DNA from: Candidatus Melainabacteria bacterium
GTDB taxonomy: Bacteria; Cyanobacteriota; Vampirovibrionia; Obscuribacterales; Obscuribacteraceae
Direction: 5' to 3'
Length of the DNA stretch: 64,000 nt
NCBI GenBank assembly: GCA_003242885.1
Contig: QKMZ01000015.1
Location: forward strand, 205,568 to 269,567
Below the pieces are notes generated by a model that did no database searches, had not been told where the DNA came from, and saw only the letters and a list, made by a program, of their open reading frames with translations. Below are positions 8,912 through 17,900 of the stretch, in pieces. Numbering within the stretch: the first letter of the stretch is position 1; each line of letters opens with the position of its first letter. The translations under genes and the position numbers were made by a program.

Positions 8912-9520
8912 TTACCGAACTTTGAACATATTGAGCAGTGGGCTGTACCACTTGCGCGCCCTGAGTGCTTCAACGTCAGCTTTTGCTTCGTTGAGAAGCC
9001 TTGTTAGTCTTGCGTTTTCGGTCTCGTTGACGTTAGCGATGTCTTCGAGATAATCGCGCTCGACTTTCATTTTGGATAAAGCTGTCATCAAATACTTGCG
9101 CTCTGTTACCGCTGCATCGCGCTCGCATTCTTTGCTTTTAAACTCTCTGAGCTCTCTTTCCATTGCCGGCATCTTGCTGAGCTGCCAGTACTGATTGACT
9201 ACAATTTGCTTGATTTGAGCATTCTCTTCGAGCGTTTCTTGCAGCTTTTGCAGTAAAGCGATTACACGACGTTGTAAATAGGCGTTCTCTTCATTAGCCT
9301 TAGCGAGTATTTGCTGTTCGCGATACTTCTGGACCATTTCCAGAACTTGTCGACGAATGCGTTTTTCTCTGGCTAGTTTGGCGCGGTTGTCCTCTCCGTC
9401 TGCCACCACCTCTGATGCCCACTTGAATATGTGGTCGAGGCCCTCAAGTCCGACGGCCTCCTGGTGTGCATCTGGAGCTACAGGGAATTGTTGTACGGCG
9501 TTAGATTGCTGAATGGTCAC
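8912..9520 (-). CDS. Coiled-coil hypothetical protein
   Basis: 202 residues, GTG start at 9520 with a strong GGGGGGAG site a few nt upstream. No signal peptide or membrane helix. After a polar N-terminus of about 40 residues, nearly the whole protein (about 45-195) is charged heptad-like helix rich in Glu, Lys, Arg, Leu and Gln, consistent with a long cytoplasmic coiled coil. The end is WYSPLLNMFKVR. No family recognised; a structural or scaffold role is inference. A terminator follows. Confidence 0.7.
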   Translation of the reverse strand: MTIQQSNAVQQFPVAPDAHQEAVGLEGLDHIFKWASEVVADGEDNRAKLAREKRIRRQVLEMVQKYREQQILAKANEENAYLQRRVIALLQKLQETLEENAQIKQIVVNQYWQLSKMPAMERELREFKSKECERDAAVTERKYLMTALSKMKVERDYLEDIANVNETENARLTRLLNEAKADVEALRARKWYSPLLNMFKVR

Positions 9521-9728
9521 GTGCTCCCCCCTTTCTCGTTAATATCATACCGATAAAAGATCCGTTTGTGCAAAAGAATTTTTGCCACCATGGGTAGAGC
9601 TGCCACCGCATGTGAAACTAGGGTCATATCTGGTGGCTGATACCATATACGGAGTGATCAGATCTTGACTACTGCTTGTCTGATCTGCGCACACATTGAC
9701 GCTTTTGGATGTCTTTTGAAAATAGAAT

Positions 9729-10412
9729 CTAGTTATCGATCGCGTGGTGTTCTCCAGCGACAAATTCCAAAAGCCTGGCAAATTTATCCAGACTTTCCAA
9801 AATCGCTGCGACTTTCGCCGGGGACTTGCCTGTATCGTCTGCATCTATAATCAGCACGCTGACTTTGTTTTCGCCTACTGTAAGACTGCACGCCCCTGAT
9901 CTTTCGAAGAGTTCGATCAGGTTTCGCACTGTTTCCGGTTCCTCGAAAATGAAGGCTGCTTTTTCCTTCTGTTTTGATTCCAGTGACAGTCCGTTTGAAC
10001 TCAGTAGTGCTACTGAAATAAGGTCAGTGCCCGCCTGTTGCGGTGGAGCCAGTTTCGAGATCTTGAATTCGATCTCGCATTCGCATTGCACGCTGATCAG
10101 AAGATCCTCTTGTGCTGATGATGACTTATTTGCGCCACCGCTGCGAACTTGCTCGAGAGATGTTCGCTCGTGCTGATATCGGATCGTAGAAGGTCTGTCA
10201 TTAATTTCACCGGCTACGATCAGTGTGTGAGGATTGTCGGAGGCTAGAAGTTCCATGTCTAGATCATCCGCGAGCTTCGAGGCCTTCGCTCGGCGAATAT
10301 TCATAGACGTCTTGTAGGCGGCCGCACAAACAACTGCGACCACGATAACGCCGCCAAATAAAAAAGTGTAGTGAATCCCGTCCACTCTTGCCCAGCCCAG
10401 CTGCAAATACAT
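9729..10412 (-). CDS. Membrane-anchored hypothetical protein
   Basis: 227 residues, ATG at 10412. One N-terminal helix (FLFGGVIVVAVVCAAAYKTSM, about residues 18-38) is followed by a basic patch (NIRRAKASK) and a soluble cytoplasmic-type domain of alternating beta-like and polar segments (DLLISVQCECEIEFKISKLAP, NKVSVLIIDADD). The topology is one anchor with the bulk after it. No family recognised. It is divergent from the secretion-like locus that begins at 10.8 kb. A 99-residue ORF overlapping its 3' end in another frame looks spurious. Confidence 0.65.
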   Translation of the reverse strand: MYLQLGWARVDGIHYTFLFGGVIVVAVVCAAAYKTSMNIRRAKASKLADDLDMELLASDNPHTLIVAGEINDRPSTIRYQHERTSLEQVRSGGANKSSSAQEDLLISVQCECEIEFKISKLAPPQQAGTDLISVALLSSNGLSLESKQKEKAAFIFEEPETVRNLIELFERSGACSLTVGENKVSVLIIDADDTGKSPAKVAAILESLDKFARLLEFVAGEHHAIDN

Positions 10413-10774
10413 GTCTGACAGTATTAGGGTGGACTGCAGACGTCAAGCTAGCTTTTCTTATTTGGACGAATAGGTGCCAGGGGCGACTTCTTGTGCCTGG
10501 CAGGGTGGTCCGAAATTCTGCCGCGACCAAAGCTTTGCGCTTGGCAACCGGATTCCATTCCTTTTATATAGGCGTTTCCTCCTCCTCAGGCTTTCGGCGG
10601 CCTTAGTGGGAGAAACCGCATCGCTGTGCGTAAGACCACCAACGACAGGCAGGGGCGGATTTTCGTACATTAAGCGTAAGTTTGAATAGCCAGGTGCAGT
10701 GTCATCAGTTGTGCCGCAGCCCTGAAAGCCAGACCCAGTCCCAGAAGACAACCGAGCGTAGCTCCAAAAGACCA
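10413..10774. other. Non-coding divergent region upstream of the secretion-like locus
   Basis: 362 nt between a minus-strand gene and the first gene of the locus. It holds a candidate promoter (10541-10570) and a 13-nt string AGTGGGAGAAACC (10605-10617) that recurs exactly at 20924-20936, upstream of another gene of the same locus. ORFs on either strand here look random. Confidence 0.5.
10541..10570 (+). promoter_or_regulatory. Candidate sigma-70-type promoter
   Basis: TTGGCA (10541-10546), an 18-nt spacer, then TATATA (10565-10570), about 200 nt upstream of the first secreted protein gene. Judged from consensus similarity only. Confidence 0.35.
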
Positions 10775-11557
10775 ATGAAAATGATAAACATCACAAGCGA
10801 TGCGACAACAAGAAAGGCGACGAAATGCCTCACCGCCGCTGCTTTTGCTGTTTTTGTTTCTTTTGGTTTGGCTGCCGCCGCTCAAGCGCAGATTGATACT
10901 CTGCGCAATCCGACCATTCCCGGTGCCATGTACTCCTCGCCTTATACCTGCCCACCTGAAGGCTGCCCGCCTCCCCCCGGATCCGGCTCAGCACCACCTC
11001 CTGTGACGCAAGGACATTACGGCGCGCCTGAGTCCATGCCTTGGGTGAGAAACATTCCAGCGACTCAGATTGACCAATCTAATTCATATGTAGGACTTCC
11101 TTCGAATCAAACGTTGGCTGCTCCTTATACTCTGGGTTCGCAATTGCAAGTTCCGCACCCGCCATCCACGCCTGGTGACGACTACGGTCAGATCCCAGGA
11201 CCGGCAAACTTCTACGCTCCCCCTGCCGCTCTGGTCAACATTTGCCCGCAAGGCGGAATGCCTGGAGATCAAGCTCCAATCCAAAGATGGGGCGGACAAA
11301 CAACTAGAGACCTCGGTCTTCCTAGATGCCACGGCTCGCAACTCACCGATTTCGGCGAGAGGCTCAGCCAAAAACCAGATTTATGCGCACAGCCACAATC
11401 ATCCCAAGATGGACCGCGCCCGCAAGGTCAAGGTCTTATGGGTGGTGGATCTGTACGCGCGTCCATTGGGGGCGCGCAAACCGCAACCGACCTGCACGGC
11501 AATCGCACGCTGTTCAGAGGTCAAACCCGTTCACGCCTAACAATCGCTCCTTATTAA
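10775..11557 (+). CDS. Secreted Pro-rich protein, paralogue A
   Basis: 260 residues from the ATG at 10775. An upstream in-frame start at 10682 would add 31 residues before a normal signal peptide and is less likely. Signal peptide: basic N-terminus, hydrophobic core (CLTAAAFAVFVSFGLAAAA) and AQA|Q cleavage. The mature protein is rich in Pro, Gly and Gln, with CPPEGCPPPP near its start. It matches the next gene block by block: TLRNPTIPGA, CPPEG, PVTQGH, PWVRNIPATQIDQ, TDFG. No known family. Its place at the head of the type IV-like locus suggests an exported accessory or surface component. This is inference. Confidence 0.7.
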   Translation: MKMINITSDATTRKATKCLTAAAFAVFVSFGLAAAAQAQIDTLRNPTIPGAMYSSPYTCPPEGCPPPPGSGSAPPPVTQGHYGAPESMPWVRNIPATQIDQSNSYVGLPSNQTLAAPYTLGSQLQVPHPPSTPGDDYGQIPGPANFYAPPAALVNICPQGGMPGDQAPIQRWGGQTTRDLGLPRCHGSQLTDFGERLSQKPDLCAQPQSSQDGPRPQGQGLMGGGSVRASIGGAQTATDLHGNRTLFRGQTRSRLTIAPY

Positions 11558-11584
11558 ATGAAGGCTTTCAGGAGGCCACACGCC

Positions 11585-12556
11585 ATGCTTAATTCGAGGA
11601 CATTAAAAGCAGTAATCGCAGCAGCAGCGCTGTGCTCACTGAATGTTCCTGTGTTTGCACAGGGAACGACTACCTTACGGACGCCGCTTATTCCGGGAGC
11701 GATTCCTTCGCCACCGTTTGTATGCCCGCCCGAAGGACAGCCGCCGGCAGTTGGCGATGGACCGACTGCAGCTCCAGTGACCCCTGGTCACTTGAACTCA
11801 CCGGAATTACTTCCGTGGGTACCGGCCATTCCTTCTAACCAAATTGACCAAGGTTCGTCTGGCGTACCGCTTCCTTTTGGACCGCCCGTCGAAATGCCGC
11901 CAGGCGTTCTTGGACCGGCATTGACTCCTTTTATACCTAAGACGCCATCCACTCCAGGGGCTGACCCAGGATCGATGACGGCTCCGATGGGATTCATCAA
12001 TCCTGCCGATCAGATGAATATCATCCCGACCGGAGGACTTCCGGGGACGGGTGGATACAACACCACTATCAATAAGGTGCGCCGCGGTGGACAAGAAACC
12101 CACCAATGGGGTATCCGCGAAAACCAATCAGTATTAGGTGGCGGCGGACCGACCCAAGACATCATTACTGAGTTCGGCTCCCTGGCCGGCTGGGGTATGC
12201 CATATGGCGTACCGACCGGCAACGGCTACAACAAAGGACCAGCCGGCTACAACGATAGTTTGAGAACCAGCGCCATTGAATTGGGCGGCGGTCAGCGCTT
12301 CAAAGTCGGAGATTGCAAAATCCCAACCGGATCTACTCTTCTCGACTACGGCACATCTGCCACCCGTATGAATGGAATCGGGGCTCTTAACGCCTGGCAA
12401 TCGACTGAATTCGGTCAAGGCTTCCGCCGTATGCCGCTATACAGCTCGAAGACCACTGATTTTGGCTACCCCTACACGATCTTTGATCCAGCCAATATCA
12501 ACTATCAAAAAACTGGTCAACACCAACTGCCTACAGCAATTGAGACGAATTTCTAG
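11585..12556 (+). CDS. Secreted Pro/Gly-rich protein, paralogue B
   Basis: 323 residues. The start at 11585 is preferred over the in-frame ATG at 11558 because AGGAGG lies 9 nt upstream of it. Signal peptide with core TLKAVIAAAALCSLNVP and cleavage near VFAQ|G. The mature part shares with its neighbour TLRTPLIPGA, CPPEGQPP, PVTPGH and PWVPAIPSNQIDQ. The C-terminal half repeats a short T-x-(F/Y)-G element (ITEFGSL, LLDYGTS, STEFGQG, TTDFGYP), so it may be a small repeat fold. It starts 27 nt after paralogue A and is probably cotranscribed. Function unknown. Confidence 0.72.
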   Translation: MLNSRTLKAVIAAAALCSLNVPVFAQGTTTLRTPLIPGAIPSPPFVCPPEGQPPAVGDGPTAAPVTPGHLNSPELLPWVPAIPSNQIDQGSSGVPLPFGPPVEMPPGVLGPALTPFIPKTPSTPGADPGSMTAPMGFINPADQMNIIPTGGLPGTGGYNTTINKVRRGGQETHQWGIRENQSVLGGGGPTQDIITEFGSLAGWGMPYGVPTGNGYNKGPAGYNDSLRTSAIELGGGQRFKVGDCKIPTGSTLLDYGTSATRMNGIGALNAWQSTEFGQGFRRMPLYSSKTTDFGYPYTIFDPANINYQKTGQHQLPTAIETNF

Positions 12557-12573
12557 CCAAAAGCTGGAAAAAG

Positions 12574-12606
12574 GGGGGGATCTTCCCATGATGGTGGGAA
12601 ATCCCC
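12574..12606. promoter_or_regulatory. Inverted pair of GGGAA-CCCC elements forming a strong hairpin
   Basis: The left arm GGGGGATCTTCCCA (12574-12587) and right arm TGGGAAATCCCCC (12594-12606) pair over 13 bp with one bulge. There is no T-run, so it is not a classical terminator. The right arm resembles sites at 14874 and 20904 and sits 100 nt before the next start codon. It may be an operator pair or a 5'-leader RNA structure. Confidence 0.45.
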
Positions 12607-12706
12607 CGATTTCAAAACCCCCGACGATTCCCTAATATGAGCACATCAGGCAACCACATGGTTTCCGAACCGCACAGTTTCCCTTCTATAAGACCGAACC
12701 AAGAAA

Positions 12707-13471
12707 ATGAAAGCAGTCGACACCACCAAACAAATCGCCAAGGAAGCAGCTACTAAGCTTGCACTTTCCTTGACCGTTGTTTCGGTAGTCGGACTTTCAA
12801 CCTCACCAGTAATGGCTCAAGGTTTGCAAGCCGGTCAAATGGAACAGCTCTCTCAAATGAGCGGACTGGGCGCAGATCAAGAATCACTTCTGCCACCGGA
12901 AGTGGTGCCGATGGATTCGCAAGCAGCTCAACAGCTCTCGCAATCCCAAGCACAAGCAAGACAGATGGGTGGATACGATGCAGTTCAAGCCGGAGCCACG
13001 CCAGCAATGAACGCTCGTAACAACAGACAAGATGCATTCAACGCTCTTATGGGCCGCGAAGATCTCAGTCAACAAATGAATCCGGCACAATTCCAGCCGA
13101 TGAACGGAGCCCAAATGGACCAGTACGCACCTGGTCAGCTCCTGCCCCAAGCTCAAAATCAAGCCGGTCAACAGTTCAACCAACAACTCGCTCAACAACA
13201 ACAGCAAATGGGCGTAACCGCCTGGCAGCAACCAGGACAAAACGGAAATTCCTTCCCAGCCCAAAATCAAACGCTCGCCGGAAAAGTCAAAAAAGCACCT
13301 GTTAAAGGTCTCGCACGCACCGGCTTAGCGCACACTCTTACCGGCTTAGCCGCCTTCGGCGCCGGCGCCTACACCATGTCCTTGATGAGAAGCCCCGCGA
13401 TGCTCTACTCCGGCGGAATGATGGGATTCGGACTCGGCAATTACGCATTACGCAACGGTTTCAGGTTTTAA
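12707..13471 (+). CDS. Exported Gln-rich protein with C-terminal hydrophobic segments
   Basis: 254 residues. A signal peptide (core LALSLTVVSVVGLSTSPV, cleavage VMA|QG) precedes a region of about 150 residues very rich in Gln, Met, Ala and Pro (QLAQQQQQMGVTAWQQ). The last 60 residues hold two hydrophobic stretches (GLAHTLTGLAAFGAGAYTMSL and AMLYSGGMMGFGLGNYAL). The C-terminus could insert in a membrane, as in T4SS pilin-like or outer-envelope proteins. No family recognised. It is first in a unit with the genes at 13486 and 14233. Confidence 0.68.
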   Translation: MKAVDTTKQIAKEAATKLALSLTVVSVVGLSTSPVMAQGLQAGQMEQLSQMSGLGADQESLLPPEVVPMDSQAAQQLSQSQAQARQMGGYDAVQAGATPAMNARNNRQDAFNALMGREDLSQQMNPAQFQPMNGAQMDQYAPGQLLPQAQNQAGQQFNQQLAQQQQQMGVTAWQQPGQNGNSFPAQNQTLAGKVKKAPVKGLARTGLAHTLTGLAAFGAGAYTMSLMRSPAMLYSGGMMGFGLGNYALRNGFRF

Positions 13472-13485
13472 CCAAGGTGATTACG

Positions 13486-14175
13486 ATGAACGCCAAATTC
13501 GCACTACTCTCAACCACGATCGCAATCATCGCCGCTTCGAGCACGGTACAAGCTGCTGATGCTCAAGGCGCCCGCTTCAAATACGCTCCGAACATTTACA
13601 AGATGGAAGAATCGAGAATGCCGACAGGCTATGGCCAACCGGTTGCAAATCCTCATTCTGTAACTCACGGCTCAGCACCGAAAGGCATGTCCGCTCTAGG
13701 ACTTGACCCTTCAATGCTCGCCGCCCGTCCAGCTCCCCGCGGCCCCCGCGTAGCACCGATTGCAGCAACGACAGTAGCTGCTTCGCCAAGCTGGACAAAT
13801 GCGGTTCCGTTCTTGAATCCATTCGCACCAGTAGCGAACAAGGGTCAATTCGGTCAACCACTCAACCCGAATGTTCCGCCTGTAGTGGCTTCATTGCCTC
13901 CGCAAGCGAGCAAAGCCCAACCGAGGACGATTGCTCCGTCTTCAAACTCCAGCCTCTCGGGCAAAATCAACCCCCGACGCTCATCTACTGCAGTTGCCGG
14001 TCGCTTGGCTAAACCAGCCCGTGCACTCGCTGCAAAACAAGGCTCACCAATCCAGAGCTACGGCAACAATTTCGGCTACACAGCCGGTTCGACAGCCCCA
14101 GTGGGCAGCGGTGCTAGCACCAGCGTAACCGGAAATGTATATGGTCGAGTCCTGTACAAGTCAACAAAGCATTAA
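13486..14175 (+). CDS. Exported hypothetical protein
   Basis: 229 residues. The ATG at 13486 is chosen over a GTG nine bases earlier because AAGGTG then sits about 7 nt upstream. Signal peptide: MNAKFALLSTTIAIIAASSTVQAADA. The mature protein is low in charge, rich in Pro, Ala, Ser and Asn, with basic patches (KINPRR) and a Gly/Ser-rich end. No cysteine pattern or known domain. It follows the Gln-rich protein by 14 nt and precedes the pilin candidate, so it is likely a locus-specific envelope protein. Confidence 0.65.
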   Translation: MNAKFALLSTTIAIIAASSTVQAADAQGARFKYAPNIYKMEESRMPTGYGQPVANPHSVTHGSAPKGMSALGLDPSMLAARPAPRGPRVAPIAATTVAASPSWTNAVPFLNPFAPVANKGQFGQPLNPNVPPVVASLPPQASKAQPRTIAPSSNSSLSGKINPRRSSTAVAGRLAKPARALAAKQGSPIQSYGNNFGYTAGSTAPVGSGASTSVTGNVYGRVLYKSTKH

Positions 14176-14232
14176 TTCAGACGCCACGGTCAACACAACA
14201 TCTCAACGAAAAACCTAATGGAGGGTAATTCA

Positions 14233-14664
14233 ATGGCAACCACTATCAAATCACTGGCGAAGAAAGTAGCTTCTTCCCGTCACTTCAAAGTTGCCTCACG
14301 CGTGGGCTTCCTCCTGGCTCCTCAACTGGTCCTTATGGCTATTGGTGTATATGACCAAGCAGCTCATGCACAAGGCTTGGTTGGAGCTCCGGTCGATCCC
14401 CGTTACGGGCAATCAAATGAAGTAGGTCAATTGGCAGACTTCGGTTATGACACCGCTCGCGACATCTCCCGTGTAGTTACCGCACTTTCGACAGTTCCGT
14501 CCTCGATGGCAGGAATGAAGATCGCCTTCGGTCAACGTGACGGCGGTGAATCCGCGATGAACGTAGCTAAAGGTCTGGGCATCGGATTCGGCGGACCGAC
14601 AGCGGTTCACTTGATCGGTACCTTCGCTATCAACAACTTCGGCGGTCTCGGCGGCGGTCTCTAA
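14233..14664 (+). CDS. VirB2/TrbC-like pilin candidate
   Basis: 143 residues. The ATG at 14233 has GGAGGG 6 nt upstream; an ATG at 14218 overlaps that SD and is rejected. The long leader (about 47 residues) has a basic start (TTIKSLAKKVASSRHFKVASR), a hydrophobic core (VGFLLAPQLVLMAIGVY) and an AHA|QG cleavage site. The mature form is only about 96 residues with two moderately hydrophobic helices (SRVVTALSTVPSSMAGMKIAFG, VAKGLGIGFGGPTAVHLIGTFAINNF) and a Gly-rich C-terminus. Long leader, short mature chain and two helices are the layout of VirB2/TrbC pilins. Assignment is by architecture and position, not by a diagnostic motif. Confidence 0.5.
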   Translation: MATTIKSLAKKVASSRHFKVASRVGFLLAPQLVLMAIGVYDQAAHAQGLVGAPVDPRYGQSNEVGQLADFGYDTARDISRVVTALSTVPSSMAGMKIAFGQRDGGESAMNVAKGLGIGFGGPTAVHLIGTFAINNFGGLGGGL

Positions 14665-14837
14665 AGAGAACCTGCAACCAAGAGATTCACTAGAAAGTTG
14701 AATCGAAAAGTCCACAACTAGAAAAAAACTAGATAGGAAAAACTATAGAGAATTCGGCATTGCTCGCCGGACTTCTCCTGGACAGAAATTGAACCGACGA
14801 AATCACGATTTGTCGGAATCATCTGAAAGGTCTGAAG

Positions 14838-14866
14838 GGCCGGTATCGCCAAGATACCGGCCTTTT
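14838..14866 (+). terminator. Rho-independent terminator
   Basis: Perfect 10-bp stem GGCCGGTATC / GATACCGGCC with a GCCAA loop, followed by TTTT. It closes the unit ending with the pilin candidate and separates it from the giant gene. Confidence 0.85.
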
Positions 14867-14873
14867 GTCCCGG

Positions 14874-14888
14874 ATGGGAATTTCCCCA
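14874..14888. promoter_or_regulatory. GGGAATT-CCCC palindromic site
   Basis: ATGGGAATTTCCCCA, 103 nt before the GTG of the giant VirB6-like gene. Near-identical to the site at 20904-20920 and related to those at 12594 and 25799. Confidence 0.45.
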
Positions 14889-14991
14889 ATGACAGGGTCT
14901 TGCAATATTCATATTATTTGTCCATAGCCAGGACGGCACCACCCACGCCGAACTGAGCCATGGTTCTAAATTCAAAACAGAGACTCACCCC

Positions 14992-17900
14992 GTGAACAAA
15001 GGCAACAAACTCCGAAAACGAACAATAAAGGCGCTCTTCGCGTTATTCATGACGCTGACGCCTATGTTTGTGTTTGTAGGTTCGGCACTTGCCCAAACCA
15101 GAGAGCCCACCCTGTCCGACAGTCTTCCTGTCGATCCAGGCGTCGGCAATCTTTCGCAAGGCGCCCAACAAACTCAAAATACCGTACCGAGTGCATATGC
15201 TGATGCACCCGGCGAAGTGCCTCTCGTTTACACGGCTGCGACCAACAACACAACAGGCGTCATTCAGAACGTCACCAATACTCTTCTGGGCACTGGCGAA
15301 CTCGGCTACATCAACGATACCTACATGGGTATCAAGCGATTCTGGGGCGATGACATCATCGGCAACTTGTTCCAGAACATCGGTCAATTACTTGGTAAGT
15401 GGATTTCAGAGTGGATCAATGGCTGGGTAGCCGACACGGTCCGCTTCCTTACTGCATTTCTGCGTACCTTTGTTTTGAACCCGAACATCGCCGTCAACGG
15501 TATTCAGAACGGTCCTGGTGCTGGACAAGCTGACGACATCTCGCCCTACATCCGCGCCGCTGCTGACGTGATGTACGGTATCGCTGTCGACTTGCTCCTT
15601 CTGCTCTTCATTCTATGCATTTGGAAATTCTGGGCAGAAGCGTCCTGGCGCGGTGGCGGCGGACTCATGGGTTCTGTCGGTCGTTTGATCTTCACAGCAG
15701 GTCTCTTGCTGGCTTGGCCAACTATTTATGCCTTCATCATTCAAATCACGAATGAAATGATTCAGGCAATCTACTTCAACTCTGCAGACGACATCATGCG
15801 TCTGGACGCAGCCATGGCTTCCGCTGTTAAAGGCGGTTTGATGGCAGGCGCCGGACTTCTCGCCCATGCTTTCGCTCCAATCGTCGGCGGTGCTGCCGGC
15901 GGTTTGGCACTCGGCTTGGTTGGTGAAATTGTCGCTTTCGCCGGTCTCGTAATCTACTTGATCATCGGCGGCATCTTGATTGCGCAGCTCATCTACATCT
16001 TGGTTTTGAAAGCAATTCAAACCGCGCTGCTCACCGCACAATATATGTTTGGTCCCATCTTCCTGGTGTTCTTCGCAACACCTGACACGGAAAACGTGGC
16101 CACTGGTTATGTTAAGTCCTTCGTTGAAGTCAGCCTCTGGACATTCGTCTGGGTCGGCTTGTTGAAGATCATGGTCATCATCCTCTTCTCCGACTTCAAC
16201 CCATGGGGCAAAATCATCATGGCGATCGGCGTTTTGCAGCTGATGATTCAGGTGCCGTCGTTCCTCGCTCGTGCTCAAATCAGCCCGATGTCCGATTTCG
16301 TTTCAGCCGGTTTGATCACCGGTGGATTGCTCGGCATGGGCAAGGCGCTCGCCAACAAGGGCGGCGACCTGATGGACAGATTCTCCAAATGGCGCGGTAG
16401 TTTGCAAGACGGCGGCGCTCGTGGTCCGCAACAAACTCAATCCGTTAAGATGAACGGCTTGCCGCATGCTCCGCAAGATCCGGAAGCATTCAACAAAATT
16501 CAAAACGCTGCCAAAGGCGATTTGAACAACGGCAACAAGCCTGGCGACAAATCAAAGACAGAGAATCCTAACGGTCAAAACCTCAAGCCTCTTACAGAAG
16601 CTGACAGAAAGAAACAAGAAGAGGAAGAGAAGAAAAAACGCGAAGCTCTGAAGAATGGCAACGGTATGCCTGAGCAAGCCAAAGCCGTAACCGGCGCTGA
16701 TGGCACCACTACTGCAGTTCCACCGAAGAAAGGCGATCTGGCAGAAGGACTGAAAGACGGTCTAAAGGGTGGTCTGGCAGCAGCAGGTGTTGGCGCAGTT
16801 TTGGCTGGTGCACAAGCTTCCGACGCACAAAAGAAAAATCAAACAGGTACCACCTCTGCCGAGCAAGCTGCAAAAGATCGTGCTAACGAGATGGCTGCAA
16901 TGTTCGGTCTGGATACCAGCGGACAAGGTCAACAAGCTGGTCAACAAGCTCAAAAGCCGATGACCGAGAAAGAAAAGGAAGATGCTGAAAAGGCTAAGGC
17001 TGCAGCAGCTCTCGGTGTCAAAGATTCCAAACTGCAAGTCCAAGACAAGACAAAAGCTGGCGAAACCAAAAAGACAGACGAGAAGAAAAACGAAAACGCA
17101 GTTCCTGTCCTTCCGCCGGCAAGTGGTCTTCCTGGCGCCAAGAAAGGTGATGGCGTAGTTCCTCCTTTGAATGCAGTCGGCGCAGACGGCAGACCGCTCA
17201 AGGTCACCGAAAAAGGCGACGGAACCGGCACTGACAAAGGCGTCAACCAAGTTGAAGCCGAGCAAAAGAATGAAACTGAAACCGCTGGTCTCAACGCACA
17301 AAGAGACACCAACCTGCGCGTCAACCAAACTGACGACAAAAAAGGTGTCGCTGGTAAGACTGGTGAGCCGAAGCTGACCACCGATGCCAAAGACTTGACT
17401 GGCAAGAACGCCGCTCAAGGAAGAAACGGCGTAGGTCCGGTTGTTCCTCCGCTCGCACCGCCTAAAGGCGATGCTGCAGGTACCGGTGCAAACCAAGGTC
17501 AAAACCTCAACAACGGCAAAACTACTGAAACGTTGCAAGGTGGACCCGAACAGGGAGCTACCGGCACGCAAGAGCACGAACAAGTTGTCTCTCTCGGTCA
17601 AGGTGTTAACGGACAAGGCATCAACCTTCGCGTTACCCAAACACCGATCCACGGTGTTGGACATAGACCGGGCACTCAGCAGACCGCTCAAGTTGTTCCG
17701 CCCAGCAGACAAGCTGGAACCATGGGGCAACAAACTGCATCACCAATCTCCGGTGCAGCTGCCAATCTCGGACAAACCACTGCAGCGGCAGCCACAATGG
17801 GCAACCCAGACGTCACCACCATGAACGTTCCGGAAGCACTGCAAGATATTGCAGGTCCTGGTAAGGTTGACCCCTTCACCGCATTCGACCATTCCGGATA

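Larger units (their letters stand above)
14665..14991. other. Intergenic region with terminator and regulatory palindrome
   Basis: 327 nt between the pilin candidate and the giant VirB6-like gene. It contains A-rich direct repeats (ACTAGA/ACTAT, 14715-14750), a rho-independent terminator (14838-14866) and, just after it, the palindrome ATGGGAATTTCCCCA (14874-14888). No ORF of substance. Confidence 0.6.

Noticed and set aside
16762..17733. A 323-residue minus-strand ORF
   Set aside because: It is the complement of the low-complexity tail of the giant VirB6-like protein; composition is biased by the opposite strand and there is no SD.
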